DNA from: Nevskia sp.
Lineage (GTDB): Bacteria > Pseudomonadota > Gammaproteobacteria > Nevskiales > Nevskiaceae
Length of the DNA: 64,000 bases
Direction of reading: 5' to 3'
Assembly: GCA_021732745.1 (NCBI GenBank)
Contig: JAKFUK010000001.1
Location: 1,066,931-1,130,930, forward strand
Below the pieces are notes generated by a model. That model was not told where the DNA came from and did no database searches. It worked only from the letters and a program-made list of their open reading frames with translations. This document shows, one piece after another, positions 1-9,891 of this stretch (position 1 is the stretch's first letter; every line of letters begins with the position of its first letter). Position numbers and translations under genes: made by a program.

Positions 1-558
1 CTTGGCTTCTTCGCGCGTCAACAATCCGGCGTTCAGATCGGCGTCGATCGCCATCTGCTTGCCGGGCAGTGCGTCGAGCACGAATCTCGCACTCACTTCC
101 GAGACGCGCTCGGCACCCTTGGTGACGACCATGAAGTTGATCAGGGTCAGGATCACGAACACGATGAAGCCGATCGCGTAATTGCCGCCGATGACGAAGT
201 TGCCGAAGGCTTCGATGACATGCCCGGCCGCCGCGCCGCCGTCGTGGCCGTGCAGCAGCACCACGCGGGTCGAGGCCACGTTCAGCGCCAGCCGGAGCAG
301 GGTCACCAGCAGCAAAACCGTTGGAAAAGCGCTGAATTCCAGCGGCCGCATCACGTAGACCACCGCCATCAGGATGACGATGGCCAGCGCGATGTTGAAG
401 GTGAACAGCAGATCGAGGACGAACGGTGCCAGCGGCACCACGATCATCGCCAGGATCACCATCAGCATCACCGGCGCGCCCATGCCGGCGGCCATGCCGC
501 GCCCGCCCGCGCTGGTGCTGCGCAGGTTGTTGAACAGCTGGGAAATCGCGTTCGGCAT
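1..558 (-). CDS. flhA: Flagellar biosynthesis protein FlhA, N-terminal part (cut by window edge)
   Basis: FlhA is the large inner-membrane export-gate subunit of the flagellar type III secretion system; its membrane half forms the proton-coupled channel and its cytoplasmic half docks chaperone-substrate complexes. The 186 codons visible here cover the first membrane segments: a hydrophobic run at about residues 30-45, a second at about 50-68, the conserved FPT-(L)[16 protein letters not shown] block at about 78-98, and the loop ending in [26 protein letters not shown], which is the FHIPEP-family signature region. The remainder lies left of the window. The ATG at 558 has a GGAGG ribosome site four bases upstream, buried in a hairpin. 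No flagellar gene lies on its upstream side; a restriction-modification pair is there instead, so flhA is probably first in its transcript. Confidence 0.96.
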   Translation of the reverse strand, partial: MPNAISQLFNNLRSTSAGGRGMAAGMGAPVMLMVILAMIVVPLAPFVLDLLFTFNIALAIVILMAVVYVMRPLEFSAFPTVLLLVTLLRLALNVASTRVVLLHGHDGGAAAGHVIEAFGNFVIGGNYAIGFIVFVILTLINFMVVTKGAERVSEVSARFVLDALPGKQMAIDADLNAGLLTREEAK

Positions 559-560
559 CG

Positions 561-578
561 GTCCTCCGTTGGGAGGAC
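561..578 (-). promoter_or_regulatory. Hairpin that pairs with the flhA ribosome-binding site
   Basis: On the minus strand the leader just before the flhA ATG reads GTCCTCC-CAAC-GGAGGAC, a perfect 7-bp stem with a four-base loop. The 3' arm is the flhA Shine-Dalgarno sequence (GGAGG, four bases before the ATG). Folding would hide the ribosome site, so translation could depend on melting or on a bound factor. That function is inference; the base pairing is seen directly. Confidence 0.55.
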
Positions 579-748
579 GGCCGTTTCGCCGCCCTCGTCA
601 GAAGGGCGGGTGCAAGACCTGTTCTAGTACCGGTTGGGGGCTTTGGGCGTCAAAACTGCGTCGCCGCGATTACCGCCGGACATCATCCGCATGATGGGCA
701 AGCGTCACCAGCCCACCGATTCGCCCCGGTTCAACAGTTGCACACCGC

Positions 749-777
749 GTGGGCAGATAAAGCCTGCCCACCCTACG
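749..777. repeat. Short palindromic intergenic repeat (GTGGGCAG...CTGCCCAC)
   Basis: An 8-bp inverted repeat, GTGGGCAG and CTGCCCAC, with a seven-base loop, followed by CCTACG. It belongs to a type of short dispersed palindrome often seen between proteobacterial genes. It lies in the 290-base gap between flhA and the methylase. Apart from this element and the flhA hairpin I see nothing coding in that gap; the promoter of the restriction-modification operon should lie here, but I cannot place it. Confidence 0.5.
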
Positions 778-848
778 AGCGGCCCATCGGACTCGCTTGG
801 AACAGTCGGTCAAGTCCCGCACAATTCAAGCTCAAAAAGGTACGGCTC

Positions 849-1859
849 ATGGCAACACGACACTTCCCTGCAAAAGCGGCTCCAAGCCGTCGTCCGTTCA
901 CCTCCCTCGAACTGTGCGCGGGTGCCGGCGGTCAAGCGCTGGGGCTCGAACAGGCCGGTTTCGACCACGACGGCCTTGTCGAAATCGACCCGCACTGCTG
1001 CAACACGCTTCGGCTCAATCGCCCGGACTGGGCAGTCCACCAGGCCGATCTCAACAACTTCGTCGGCACCTCCTACTGCGGGACGATCGACCTGCTCGCC
1101 GGCGGCGTGCCATGTCCGCCGTTCTCGAAGGCTGGCAAGCAGTTGGGCGCTGAGGACGAACGCAACCTCTTTCCGGCCGCGATTCGGCTCGTCGAAGAAG
1201 TGAAGCCGCGCGCCGTGTTGTTCGAGAACGTACGCGGCTTGCTGGACCCAGTCTTCGCAGACTACCGCGCGTTCATCGCCAGAAGCCTTGATGAAATGGG
1301 CTACTCATCTTCCTGGAAGCTGCTGAACGCTCGCGACTTCGGGGTTCCTCAGCTTCGGCCAAGAGTCATGTTTGTCGCGCTCAGGCGCGAAATCGCCCCT
1401 CATTTCGAGTGGCCAACTGCGCTCGAAATCCCGACCGTCACCGTCGGTCAAGCGCTGGCAGAACTCATGGCTGAGCGCGGATGGAAAGGCGCAGGGGAGT
1501 GGGCGAACCGCGCCAGCGACATTGCTCCCACGCTGGTTGGAGGCTCAAAGAAGCACGGCGGACCGGACTTGGGACCGACTCGCGCGCGAGCTGCATGGTC
1601 GAAACTCGGCGTCGACGGCAAAACACTGGCGGCAACAGCACCGGAGGCCGATTTCGAAGGAATGCCGAAACTGACCGTCCGGATGTGCGCACGCATTCAA
1701 GGCTTTCCGGATGACTGGATGTTTTCCGGAGCAAAGACCAATGCCTACCGGCAGGTGGGAAATGCGTTCCCGCCCCCCGTTGCCAAGGCTGTCGCCATGC
1801 AGATTCGATCGGCGCTCGAAGCGTCCGAGCAGTTCCAAAAGCACCAGAGAGTGGCATGA
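849..1859 (+). CDS. DNA (cytosine-5-)-methyltransferase, modification partner of the NgoMIV-like nuclease
   Basis: A 336-residue C5-cytosine methyltransferase. Motif I (ELCAGAGGQALGLEQAG) is at about residues 21-37, the catalytic Cys is Cys89 in GGVPCPPFSKAG, and motif VI ENV is at about 126-128. The variable target-recognition part follows at about 210-280, and the C-terminal motif IX/X region contains RMCARIQGFP and NAYRQVGNAFPP. I chose the ATG at 849, not the upstream in-frame starts, because AAAAAGG precedes it and the earlier residues do not resemble the family. It should methylate GCCGGC to protect host DNA, judged from the strong similarity of the downstream nuclease to NgoMIV. Its stop overlaps the nuclease start in ATGA, so the two are translationally coupled. 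Confidence 0.93.
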   Translation: MATRHFPAKAAPSRRPFTSLELCAGAGGQALGLEQAGFDHDGLVEIDPHCCNTLRLNRPDWAVHQADLNNFVGTSYCGTIDLLAGGVPCPPFSKAGKQLGAEDERNLFPAAIRLVEEVKPRAVLFENVRGLLDPVFADYRAFIARSLDEMGYSSSWKLLNARDFGVPQLRPRVMFVALRREIAPHFEWPTALEIPTVTVGQALAELMAERGWKGAGEWANRASDIAPTLVGGSKKHGGPDLGPTRARAAWSKLGVDGKTLAATAPEADFEGMPKLTVRMCARIQGFPDDWMFSGAKTNAYRQVGNAFPPPVAKAVAMQIRSALEASEQFQKHQRVA

Positions 1860-2713
1860 GCGGATCGCTGATCGCGGATGCCCGTCGGACCTTTCACGAA
1901 AACCTGCAGAAAGAGCTTCTGTTCGTCGGGACATCCGGTGTTCCGACCAATGCTGACAAGGACAACAAGTTCAGCGTTGATGTGGCTCGCGGCATCGCCG
2001 CATTGCTGTCGACCGGTGTCGGCGAACGGCTCTCCGCGCAGAGTTCCGGCGGCAAGTTTGAGCAAATTGTCGCCAGCTTTGTGGAAGACACTTTCCTGAA
2101 TCTCACCCACCTTCGCCCGGGCAGATGGAGCGTCAAACAAGTGCTGGGACGCAGTCGGGGTGAAATCGCGGCATATGCGCAGTACAGCCACCTTGCGGCC
2201 CTGCAAACACTCGCGAAAGCCAATGCCGAACTGGCGGCGTCCCTGGGCAACGATTACAGCATCGCCCCTGACGTTGTGGTCATCCGCGATCTCGAATCGG
2301 ATCAGGCGATCAATGCGCCGTTTGCCGTGGTCGACAATACGGTCGCGAATCGTGCAGACCTTCGAAAAGCGGAAGGTAAACAGCCGCTGCTGCACGCAAG
2401 CATTTCAACGAAGTGGACGATTCGAAGCGATCGCGCCCAGAACGCCAGATCAGAAGCACTGAACCTGATCAGGAATCGTAAAGGCCATCAACCCCACATC
2501 ATGGCGGTCACCGCCGAACCGCTGCCGAGCCGGCTGGCTTCTCTCGCCCTCGGAACCGGAGACATCGACTGCGTGTATCACTTTGCATTGGATGAGTTGC
2601 GCAACGTCGTCAATTTACTGAACAACAGTGAAGCGCAAGACCTGCTTCACATCATGGTCAGCGGGAAGCGGCTGAAGGACATCTCCGACCTCCCGCTCGA
2701 TCTGGCGGTTTGA
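1856..2713 (+). CDS. NgoMIV-family type II restriction endonuclease (GCCGGC)
   Basis: A 285-residue protein that is close along its whole length to the tetrameric type IIF enzyme NgoMIV of Neisseria, as I remember that sequence. NgoMIV cuts G^CCGGC. The active-site residues line up with NgoMIV shifted by one: Glu69, Asp139 (in SIAPDVVV), Lys186 in SISTKWTIRSDRAQNARSE, and Glu200. The C-terminal GKRLKDISDLPLDLAV is essentially identical to NgoMIV. The length matches (NgoMIV is 286 residues). The gene overlaps the methylase stop by four bases, the usual order for coupled modification then restriction. No controller protein or Vsr endonuclease gene is next to the pair. The isolated type II pair beside flhA suggests horizontal acquisition. 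Confidence 0.95.
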   Translation: MSGSLIADARRTFHENLQKELLFVGTSGVPTNADKDNKFSVDVARGIAALLSTGVGERLSAQSSGGKFEQIVASFVEDTFLNLTHLRPGRWSVKQVLGRSRGEIAAYAQYSHLAALQTLAKANAELAASLGNDYSIAPDVVVIRDLESDQAINAPFAVVDNTVANRADLRKAEGKQPLLHASISTKWTIRSDRAQNARSEALNLIRNRKGHQPHIMAVTAEPLPSRLASLALGTGDIDCVYHFALDELRNVVNLLNNSEAQDLLHIMVSGKRLKDISDLPLDLAV

Positions 2714-2813
2714 CCAGCCCCGCAGATGACAACGTCAGCAGCCTAGCTCCTCCCCGGTTTCCCGTCGTCAGCCAGAGATCGAGCAGAAGATCCCCGCAAT
2801 TTCCGCATCAGAA

Positions 2814-3248
2814 TCACCCGATGGCCGGACGCCGCTCGACCGTCAGCTCGTACACACCCTTGGCGACCAGCGGCTGGCCGCCGGCATCGCAGCGATACGG
2901 GTCGAGATACTTGTTGCGCACGGGATCAAAGACAAAGTTCAGCTCCAGCGCTTCCAGCAGCTTGACCAGGGTGGGACCGTCCGCCTTGCGGACGACGAGG
3001 TACTCGACTTCGCCGTGGCTGGCGGCGCGGAACATCAGGTCGATGGTCCGGCCGTCGTCGTGGCCTTCGGCGAAGATCCAGCCGGATTCGGCGTAGCGGC
3101 TCCAGCGCAGCGGCTCGGCACAGCGATTGCGGATCGCCATGGTGACGAGCGCCACCGTACCCAGCGGATCGAAATGCGGCACCTCCCAGCCATTGAACGG
3201 GCCAAATTCGGGCGAGGCCCGGAACAGCATCAGTTCTGCGTTTTTCAT
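2814..3248 (-). CDS. Hypothetical protein
   Basis: A 144-residue soluble protein that I do not recognise. It has no signal peptide or membrane segment. It is rich in aromatic residues (GPFNGWEVPHFDPLG near the start, SRYAESGWIFAEGHDDG in the middle) and has an acidic/hydrophobic stretch LLEALELNFVFDPV around 92-106. The codon pattern is like its neighbours. Its ATG lies six bases beyond the fumC stop, so it is upstream of nothing in its own operon and probably co-transcribed after fumC on the minus strand. No function is assigned. Confidence 0.7.
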   Translation of the reverse strand: MKNAELMLFRASPEFGPFNGWEVPHFDPLGTVALVTMAIRNRCAEPLRWSRYAESGWIFAEGHDDGRTIDLMFRAASHGEVEYLVVRKADGPTLVKLLEALELNFVFDPVRNKYLDPYRCDAGGQPLVAKGVYELTVERRPAIG

Positions 3249-3253
3249 GATGA

Positions 3254-4654
3254 TCAGCCGCCGGCTCCGCCCGGCCCCTTGATGCCGCCGGTGGTGAGTG
3301 CCGCCGGGTCCAGCAGCGCAGCCAGTTCGGCTTCGCTCAAATCGGTTTGTTCCTGTGCGACATCGAGCACCGCACGGCGCTCGCGATACGCCTGCTTGGC
3401 GATCGCGGCCCCTTTTTCGTAGCCGATCACGGCATTGAGCGCGGTGATCAGGATCGGGTTCTTCGCCAGTGCCGCCTTGATCGCGGTCTCGTCGACCTCG
3501 AAACCGGCGATAGCCCGGTCGCCCAGCAGGCTGGCGGCGTTTGCCAGCAAGGAGATGGCCTGCAACAGCTCGTGAGCGATCAGCGGCAGCATCACGTTCA
3601 ACTGGAAATTGCCGCTCTGGCCGGCGATGGTGATGGTGGCGTCGGCACCGATGACCCGGGCGCAGACCATGGCCACGCTTTCCGGTATCACCGGATTGAC
3701 CTTGCCCGGCATGATGCTGGAACCCGGTTGCAGCGCCGGCAGGCGGATTTCGCTCAAGCCCGCCAGCGGCCCGGAATTCATCCAGCGCAGGTCGTTGGCG
3801 ATCTTCATCAGGCTGACCGCCAGGGTTTTCAGCTGGCCGGACATCTCCACTGCCGCGTCCTGCGCCGACATCGCGGCGAAGAAATCCGGTGCCGGCTTGA
3901 AGGCGACACCCGTGCGCTTGGCCAGACGCTTGGTGAATTTCGCCGCGAATTTCGGATGGGCGTTGATGCCAGTGCCCACCGCCGTGCCGCCCTGCGCCAG
4001 CCGTTGCAGACGTGGCAGGCTGGACTTGATGCGCGCCATGCCGTCGCGAATCTGGGCCGACCAGCCGCCGAGTTCCTGATCGAAGCGCAGCGGCATCGCG
4101 TCCATCAGATGGGTGCGGCCGGTCTTGGTGACGCCCTTGAGCGCCTTGGCCTTGCGGTCGATCTGCTTGGCCAGGCCTTTCAGCGCCGGCAGCAGGGTTT
4201 CGCGAATCGACAACACTGCGGCGACGTGAATCGCGGTCGGGATGGTATCGTTCGACGACTGGCCCAGATTGACGTGATCGTTGGGATGCACCGGCTGGCC
4301 GGCCGCCAGGCTCGCCAGATGGGCGATCACTTCATTGGCGTTCATGTTGCTCGACGTGCCCGAGCCGGTCTGGAACACGTCGACCGGGAATTGCGCGTCG
4401 TAACGCCCGCCGGCCACTTCCAGACTGGCCGCGACGATCGCCTGGGCCAGCGCGCCATCGAGCAGGTCGAGTTCGGCATTGACCTCGGCCGCCGTCGCCT
4501 TGATCAGCCCCAGCGCGCGGATGAAGGCGCGCGGCAGGGTGAGACCGGAGATCGGAAAATTGTCGATGGCGCGCTGCGTCTGCGCGCCCCAGAGCGCATC
4601 GGCAGGCACGCGAACCTCGCCCATGCTGTCGCGTTCGATGCGGGTTTTGGCCAT
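3254..4654 (-). CDS. fumC: Fumarate hydratase, class II
   Basis: A 466-residue class II fumarase, which reversibly hydrates fumarate to L-malate in the TCA cycle as an iron-independent cytosolic homotetramer. Visible landmarks are TGSGTSSNMNANEV (about 97-109), HVNLGQSSNDTIPT (127-140), the catalytic-region GRTHLMDA with His182, and the mobile signature loop GSSIMPGKVNP at 311-321. The length is that of the E. coli enzyme (467). The ATG at 4654 is preceded by a short leader that runs into the inverted repeat. A hypothetical gene follows six bases after the stop. PurB, another member of the same fumarase/aspartase superfamily, is divergently transcribed from the other side of the intergenic repeat. 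Confidence 0.97.
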   Translation of the reverse strand: MAKTRIERDSMGEVRVPADALWGAQTQRAIDNFPISGLTLPRAFIRALGLIKATAAEVNAELDLLDGALAQAIVAASLEVAGGRYDAQFPVDVFQTGSGTSSNMNANEVIAHLASLAAGQPVHPNDHVNLGQSSNDTIPTAIHVAAVLSIRETLLPALKGLAKQIDRKAKALKGVTKTGRTHLMDAMPLRFDQELGGWSAQIRDGMARIKSSLPRLQRLAQGGTAVGTGINAHPKFAAKFTKRLAKRTGVAFKPAPDFFAAMSAQDAAVEMSGQLKTLAVSLMKIANDLRWMNSGPLAGLSEIRLPALQPGSSIMPGKVNPVIPESVAMVCARVIGADATITIAGQSGNFQLNVMLPLIAHELLQAISLLANAASLLGDRAIAGFEVDETAIKAALAKNPILITALNAVIGYEKGAAIAKQAYRERRAVLDVAQEQTDLSEAELAALLDPAALTTGGIKGPGGAGG

Positions 4655-4751
4655 GGTCGCGGTCCGCGTCCGGAAAGATGCGGCGGACGGTACCGAATCA
4701 CGGCCTGCGATGCGAGTGGCGGGGCTTGTGCCGGGTTCGGGAAAAAGCTTG

Positions 4752-6871
<2,120 letters not shown>

Positions 6872-6875
<4 letters not shown>

Positions 6876-6937
6876 GTCCGGATTCATCCGGACTGCGCTG
6901 CTGATCGAAGAGGTTGTCCGGATGAATCCGGACCTAC
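6872..6937. repeat. Paired GTCCGGATTCATCCGGAC hairpin repeats between convergent genes
   Basis: Two inverted copies lie at 6872-6893 and 6916-6937. Each has GTA followed by a G and the core GTCCGGATTCATCCGGAC, which is itself a 7-bp hairpin; together they form a 22-bp cruciform-like inverted repeat with a 22-base loop. The TAG of the left copy (6873-6875) is the stop codon of the plus-strand gene. The CTA of the right copy (6934-6936) is the stop codon of the minus-strand thioesterase. The unit probably also terminates transcription from both sides. Other copies are at 30561-30656 and 44243-44264. Confidence 0.9.
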
Positions 6938-7386
6938 GATTCGGGCGCCACGACCTCGCGGTCGATGATCGCGGCGCGGACATGGTCCGGCACCGGGGCG
7001 GCCTTCTGGCTCGTGTAATCGAACCAGACCAGCGTGCCGCGTGCCGCCAGCACCAGTTGTTCGCCGAGGAATACGCCGTTCAGCAAGCCCATGCTGCTGC
7101 GGCCAATCTTGGTGATCCGGGTGCCGATCACCAGTTTCGCCGGGTAGCGCACCTGGGCAATGAAATCGGCGCCGATCGACGCCAGGATCACGCTGCCGCC
7201 GACATTGCTGCGCGCACCGTCGACCGCGCCGAGCGATTCCAGGTATTCGATGCGCGCCGATTCGACGTAGGTGAAGTACTTGGCGTTGTTGACGTGGCCG
7301 AACATGTCGACATCGCCCCAGCGCACGGCCAGGTCGATGCGATGCGCGAAGTCTTCGAACTTGATGCTCTTGTTGTCGGTGCTCAT
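6934..7386 (-). CDS. Acyl-CoA thioesterase, 4HBT hotdog family
   Basis: A 150-residue single-hotdog thioesterase. The N-terminal half carries the 4-hydroxybenzoyl-CoA-thioesterase/YbgC-type signature VRWGDVDMFGHVNNAKYFTY (about 21-40), where the Asp in GDVDMFGHVNN is the usual catalytic acid. The rest gives the five-stranded sheet (IGADFIAQVRYPAKLVIGTRI, ARGTLVWFDYTSQK). The substrate cannot be read from the sequence. The ATG at 7386 overlaps the DUF1289 stop (ATGA). It is the last gene of the minus-strand run that begins at 14010, and its TAG stop lies inside a repeat copy. Confidence 0.9.
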   Translation of the reverse strand: MSTDNKSIKFEDFAHRIDLAVRWGDVDMFGHVNNAKYFTYVESARIEYLESLGAVDGARSNVGGSVILASIGADFIAQVRYPAKLVIGTRITKIGRSSMGLLNGVFLGEQLVLAARGTLVWFDYTSQKAAPVPDHVRAAIIDREVVAPES

Positions 7387-7580
7387 CGGGCGCTCGGAGT
7401 GGGGGCGGCCATCATGACGCGGCGCTGGGTGGCCAGCGCGATGACCGCGCGCTTGCGGCTGTCGCTGGCCTGCGACCATTCGGCGATCTCGGCCAGCAGG
7501 CGGCCGCAGCCGGTGCAGATCGACTGCGCATCGAGCTTGCAGACGCCGACGCACGGCGATTCGACGGTCATCGGGTTCAC
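7383..7580 (-). CDS. DUF1289 small cysteine-rich protein
   Basis: A 65-residue protein with the DUF1289 pattern: SPCVGVCKLDAQSICTGCGR at about 8-27, which holds four cysteines in a C-x3-C...C-x2-C arrangement suited to a metal site, followed by EIAEWSQASDSRKRAVI. No biochemical role is established for the family. The start is the GTG at 7580, which overlaps the OmpA-family stop (GTGA); an ATG three codons later is the alternative. The stop overlaps the thioesterase start. It is too small to act alone as an enzyme of known type. Confidence 0.88.
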   Translation of the reverse strand: MNPMTVESPCVGVCKLDAQSICTGCGRLLAEIAEWSQASDSRKRAVIALATQRRVMMAAPTPSAR

Positions 7581-8806
7581 GGTGCCAGCACCAGCTTGAA
7601 GTCGACGCGGCGATTGAGCGCGCGGTTGGCATCGCTGTCGTTGGCGACCAGCGGCTGCGCTTCGCCGTAACCCTGGGTGCTCAGACGCGCGCCGTCGATG
7701 CCGCGGGCGATCAGGTACTGACGCACGGCTTCGGCACGCTGCTTCGACAGCGCCAGGTTGTAGGCATCGGACGCGGTGTCATCGGTATGGCCGCCGATGT
7801 CGAGGCTGACATTGGCCTGCCCGCCCAGCGTCGTGGCGATGCCATCGAGCACGCCGGTGGCGGCACCGGTGAGCACGGCGGAGTCCGATTCGAACGTGAC
7901 GGCCTGCAAGCTCAGCGTCTGTTCGATGGCACAACCTTTTGCGTCGACCATCAGGCCGGCGGCCGTGCCCGGGCATTGGTCGTCGTTGTCGAGCACGCCG
8001 TCGGCATCGGCGTCGCGGCCTTTTTCGAGGCTGCAACCCTTGGCATCGACACGGTCGCCGTTCGGCGTCGCCGGGCAGGCGTCGCTGCTGTCGGGCACGC
8101 CGTCGCGGTCGGCATCGTTGATGCAGTCGCGACGGCCGGTGACCGGGTCGACGACCGACAACTGGCATTCGCGCGGCGGCGGCAGGGTCACCGGGCGGCG
8201 CGGGTTCCAGACCAGCGGAATGCTCAGGCCGATCTGGAAGTGCGCGTCCGCCAGGAAGGCGTTGTTGGCCGGTTCGGACTTGCGATCGTTGTACTGGACG
8301 AGGCCCTTGACCTCGGTGCGCAGGCCCCAGCCCCAGTCCCAGAAACCGATGCGCAGCGGAAACAACAGGCCGGCACCGAGATTCAGCGCCGGGTGCAGAT
8401 GGCTATCGCCCTGCACGTCTTCGAGCACGCCGCCGATCGAGCCGAGCAGATAGGGCTTGAAGTCCGGCAAGAGCCCGGACTGGAACTGGCGAAGACCAAA
8501 ATCCCTCACATAATCAAGTGACAAGACGTGCTTGTAGTCTTTCCCGCCAAGGCCGCCGCGATCCCGCCGCTGGTTCAGGTACGACAGTTCCAGCGCGTTA
8601 TTCACCCCCAGCGCGCGGCCGATGGTGGCCTGAAAACCATAGCCGTCGTCGGAATCACGCGCCGGATCGGCCAGTTCGTAGTTGGCGAAGCCGGCGAAGT
8701 AATAGCCGCGCTGATCGTCGGCGGACAGGGCCATCGTCGACGGTGCCGCGCCGACCAGCGTGATCGCCAGCAAGGCGTGACGGAGCATGGGAAGTCTCGA
8801 AGTCAT
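7577..8806 (-). CDS. OmpA-family outer-membrane protein with TSP3 calcium-binding repeats
   Basis: A 409-residue exported protein in three parts. A signal peptide ([20 protein letters not shown], cleavage probably near residue 27) precedes an eight-strand-like beta-barrel, about 30-215, rich in aromatic girdle residues. Next come thrombospondin type-3 repeats with [15 protein letters not shown] and [17 protein letters not shown] (about 236-300), which usually bind calcium. The OmpA peptidoglycan-binding domain (about 305-409) contains [31 protein letters not shown] and NRRVDF. It should tether outer membrane to the cell wall. The ATG at 8806 is preferred over the one at 8788 because it overlaps the pyrD stop as ATGA, like its operon neighbours. 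Confidence 0.92.
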   Translation of the reverse strand: MTSRLPMLRHALLAITLVGAAPSTMALSADDQRGYYFAGFANYELADPARDSDDGYGFQATIGRALGVNNALELSYLNQRRDRGGLGGKDYKHVLSLDYVRDFGLRQFQSGLLPDFKPYLLGSIGGVLEDVQGDSHLHPALNLGAGLLFPLRIGFWDWGWGLRTEVKGLVQYNDRKSEPANNAFLADAHFQIGLSIPLVWNPRRPVTLPPPRECQLSVVDPVTGRRDCINDADRDGVPDSSDACPATPNGDRVDAKGCSLEKGRDADADGVLDNDDQCPGTAAGLMVDAKGCAIEQTLSLQAVTFESDSAVLTGAATGVLDGIATTLGGQANVSLDIGGHTDDTASDAYNLALSKQRAEAVRQYLIARGIDGARLSTQGYGEAQPLVANDSDANRALNRRVDFKLVLAP

Positions 8807-9858
8807 GATTCCAGGGAGGGGCGCGTTGCGGGCGTTGCGTAAATCGTGCCACGCAGGGCGCGGGCACACTCACTGACCAGGCCCGGCCCGCGATAGATCA
8901 GGCCGGTGTAGAGCTGCACCAGATCGGCCCCGGCGGCGCGCTTGGACGCGGCATCGGCCCCGCTCTGGATGCCGCCGACGCCGATCAGCGGGAAATCCGG
9001 CCCCACCCGCTCGCGCAACTTGGCGACGATGGTGTTGGCGGCTTTCAGCAGCGGCGCACCGGACAGGCCGCCGGTTTCATGCGCATGCGGCAGGCCGGCA
9101 ACGGCGTCGCGGGCAACCGTGGTGTTGGTGGCGATCAAGCCGTCGATGCCGTGACGGCGGGCAGCGTCGGCGAGGCCGATCAGCGCGTCGTCGTCGATAT
9201 CCGGGGCGATCTTGACCAGGATCGGTCGCCGCGCGCCGTAGCGGGCGGTGAGGGTTTCGCGGGCGTCGGCAAGCGTGGCGAGCAGCGAATCGAAGCGGCT
9301 GGCCTGCTGGAGATCGCGCAGGTTCTTGGTGTTCGGCGAGGAGATGTTGACGGTGATGTAGTCGGCCACCGCGTAAACCTTGTGCAGGCAGGCGAGGTAG
9401 TCGAGTTCCGCCTGTTCGATCGGGGTGTCGGCGTTCTTGCCGATATTGATGCCGAGCACCGCATGGCGACGCACGCAGGCAGCGCGTTTGACCAAGGCAT
9501 CGACCCCTTGATTGTTGAAGCCCAAGCGGTTGATCAGCGCCTTTTCGGAAGGGATCCGGAACATGCGCGGCCGGTCATTGCCGCGCTGCGGGCGCGGCGT
9601 GACGGTGCCGACTTCGATGAAACCGAAGCCCATGCGGTCGAAGGCTTCGATCGCTTCGCCGTTCTTGTCGAGGCCGGCGGCGAGGCCGACGCGATTGCGG
9701 AAGCTCAGGCCCATCAGGCGCACCGGGTCTTCGACGGTCTTGCCGCTCAAGAGCCCGCCGGACGCCGGATGGCGCGACAGCCAGGCCAACGTCAGTTCGT
9801 GGGAACGCTCGGCATCGAGCGCGAACAGCGCATTGCGCGCCAGTCGGTAAGCTTTCAT
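8803..9858 (-). CDS. pyrD: Dihydroorotate dehydrogenase (quinone), class 2
   Basis: A 351-residue class 2 dihydroorotate dehydrogenase. It oxidises dihydroorotate to orotate with FMN and passes electrons to membrane quinone, the fourth step of pyrimidine synthesis. Landmarks are the amphipathic membrane-binding N terminus (residues 1-35), [26 protein letters not shown] (the class 2 signature), RLGFNNQG, the catalytic serine in [11 protein letters not shown] at about 174, and the FMN-phosphate motif GVGGIQSG with the following [11 protein letters not shown]. The length agrees with E. coli PyrD (336) plus a short tail. It begins 33 bases after the kinase gene stop. Confidence 0.97.
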   Translation of the reverse strand: MKAYRLARNALFALDAERSHELTLAWLSRHPASGGLLSGKTVEDPVRLMGLSFRNRVGLAAGLDKNGEAIEAFDRMGFGFIEVGTVTPRPQRGNDRPRMFRIPSEKALINRLGFNNQGVDALVKRAACVRRHAVLGINIGKNADTPIEQAELDYLACLHKVYAVADYITVNISSPNTKNLRDLQQASRFDSLLATLADARETLTARYGARRPILVKIAPDIDDDALIGLADAARRHGIDGLIATNTTVARDAVAGLPHAHETGGLSGAPLLKAANTIVAKLRERVGPDFPLIGVGGIQSGADAASKRAAGADLVQLYTGLIYRGPGLVSECARALRGTIYATPATRPSLES

Positions 9859-9891
9859 CGGGACTTCCGTAGATAACGCGAATGTTCGGGA

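Noticed and set aside
600-848. A sigma-54 or sigma-28 promoter for flhA
   Set aside because: No GG-N10-GC or TAAA-N15-GCCGATAA pattern was found on the minus strand.
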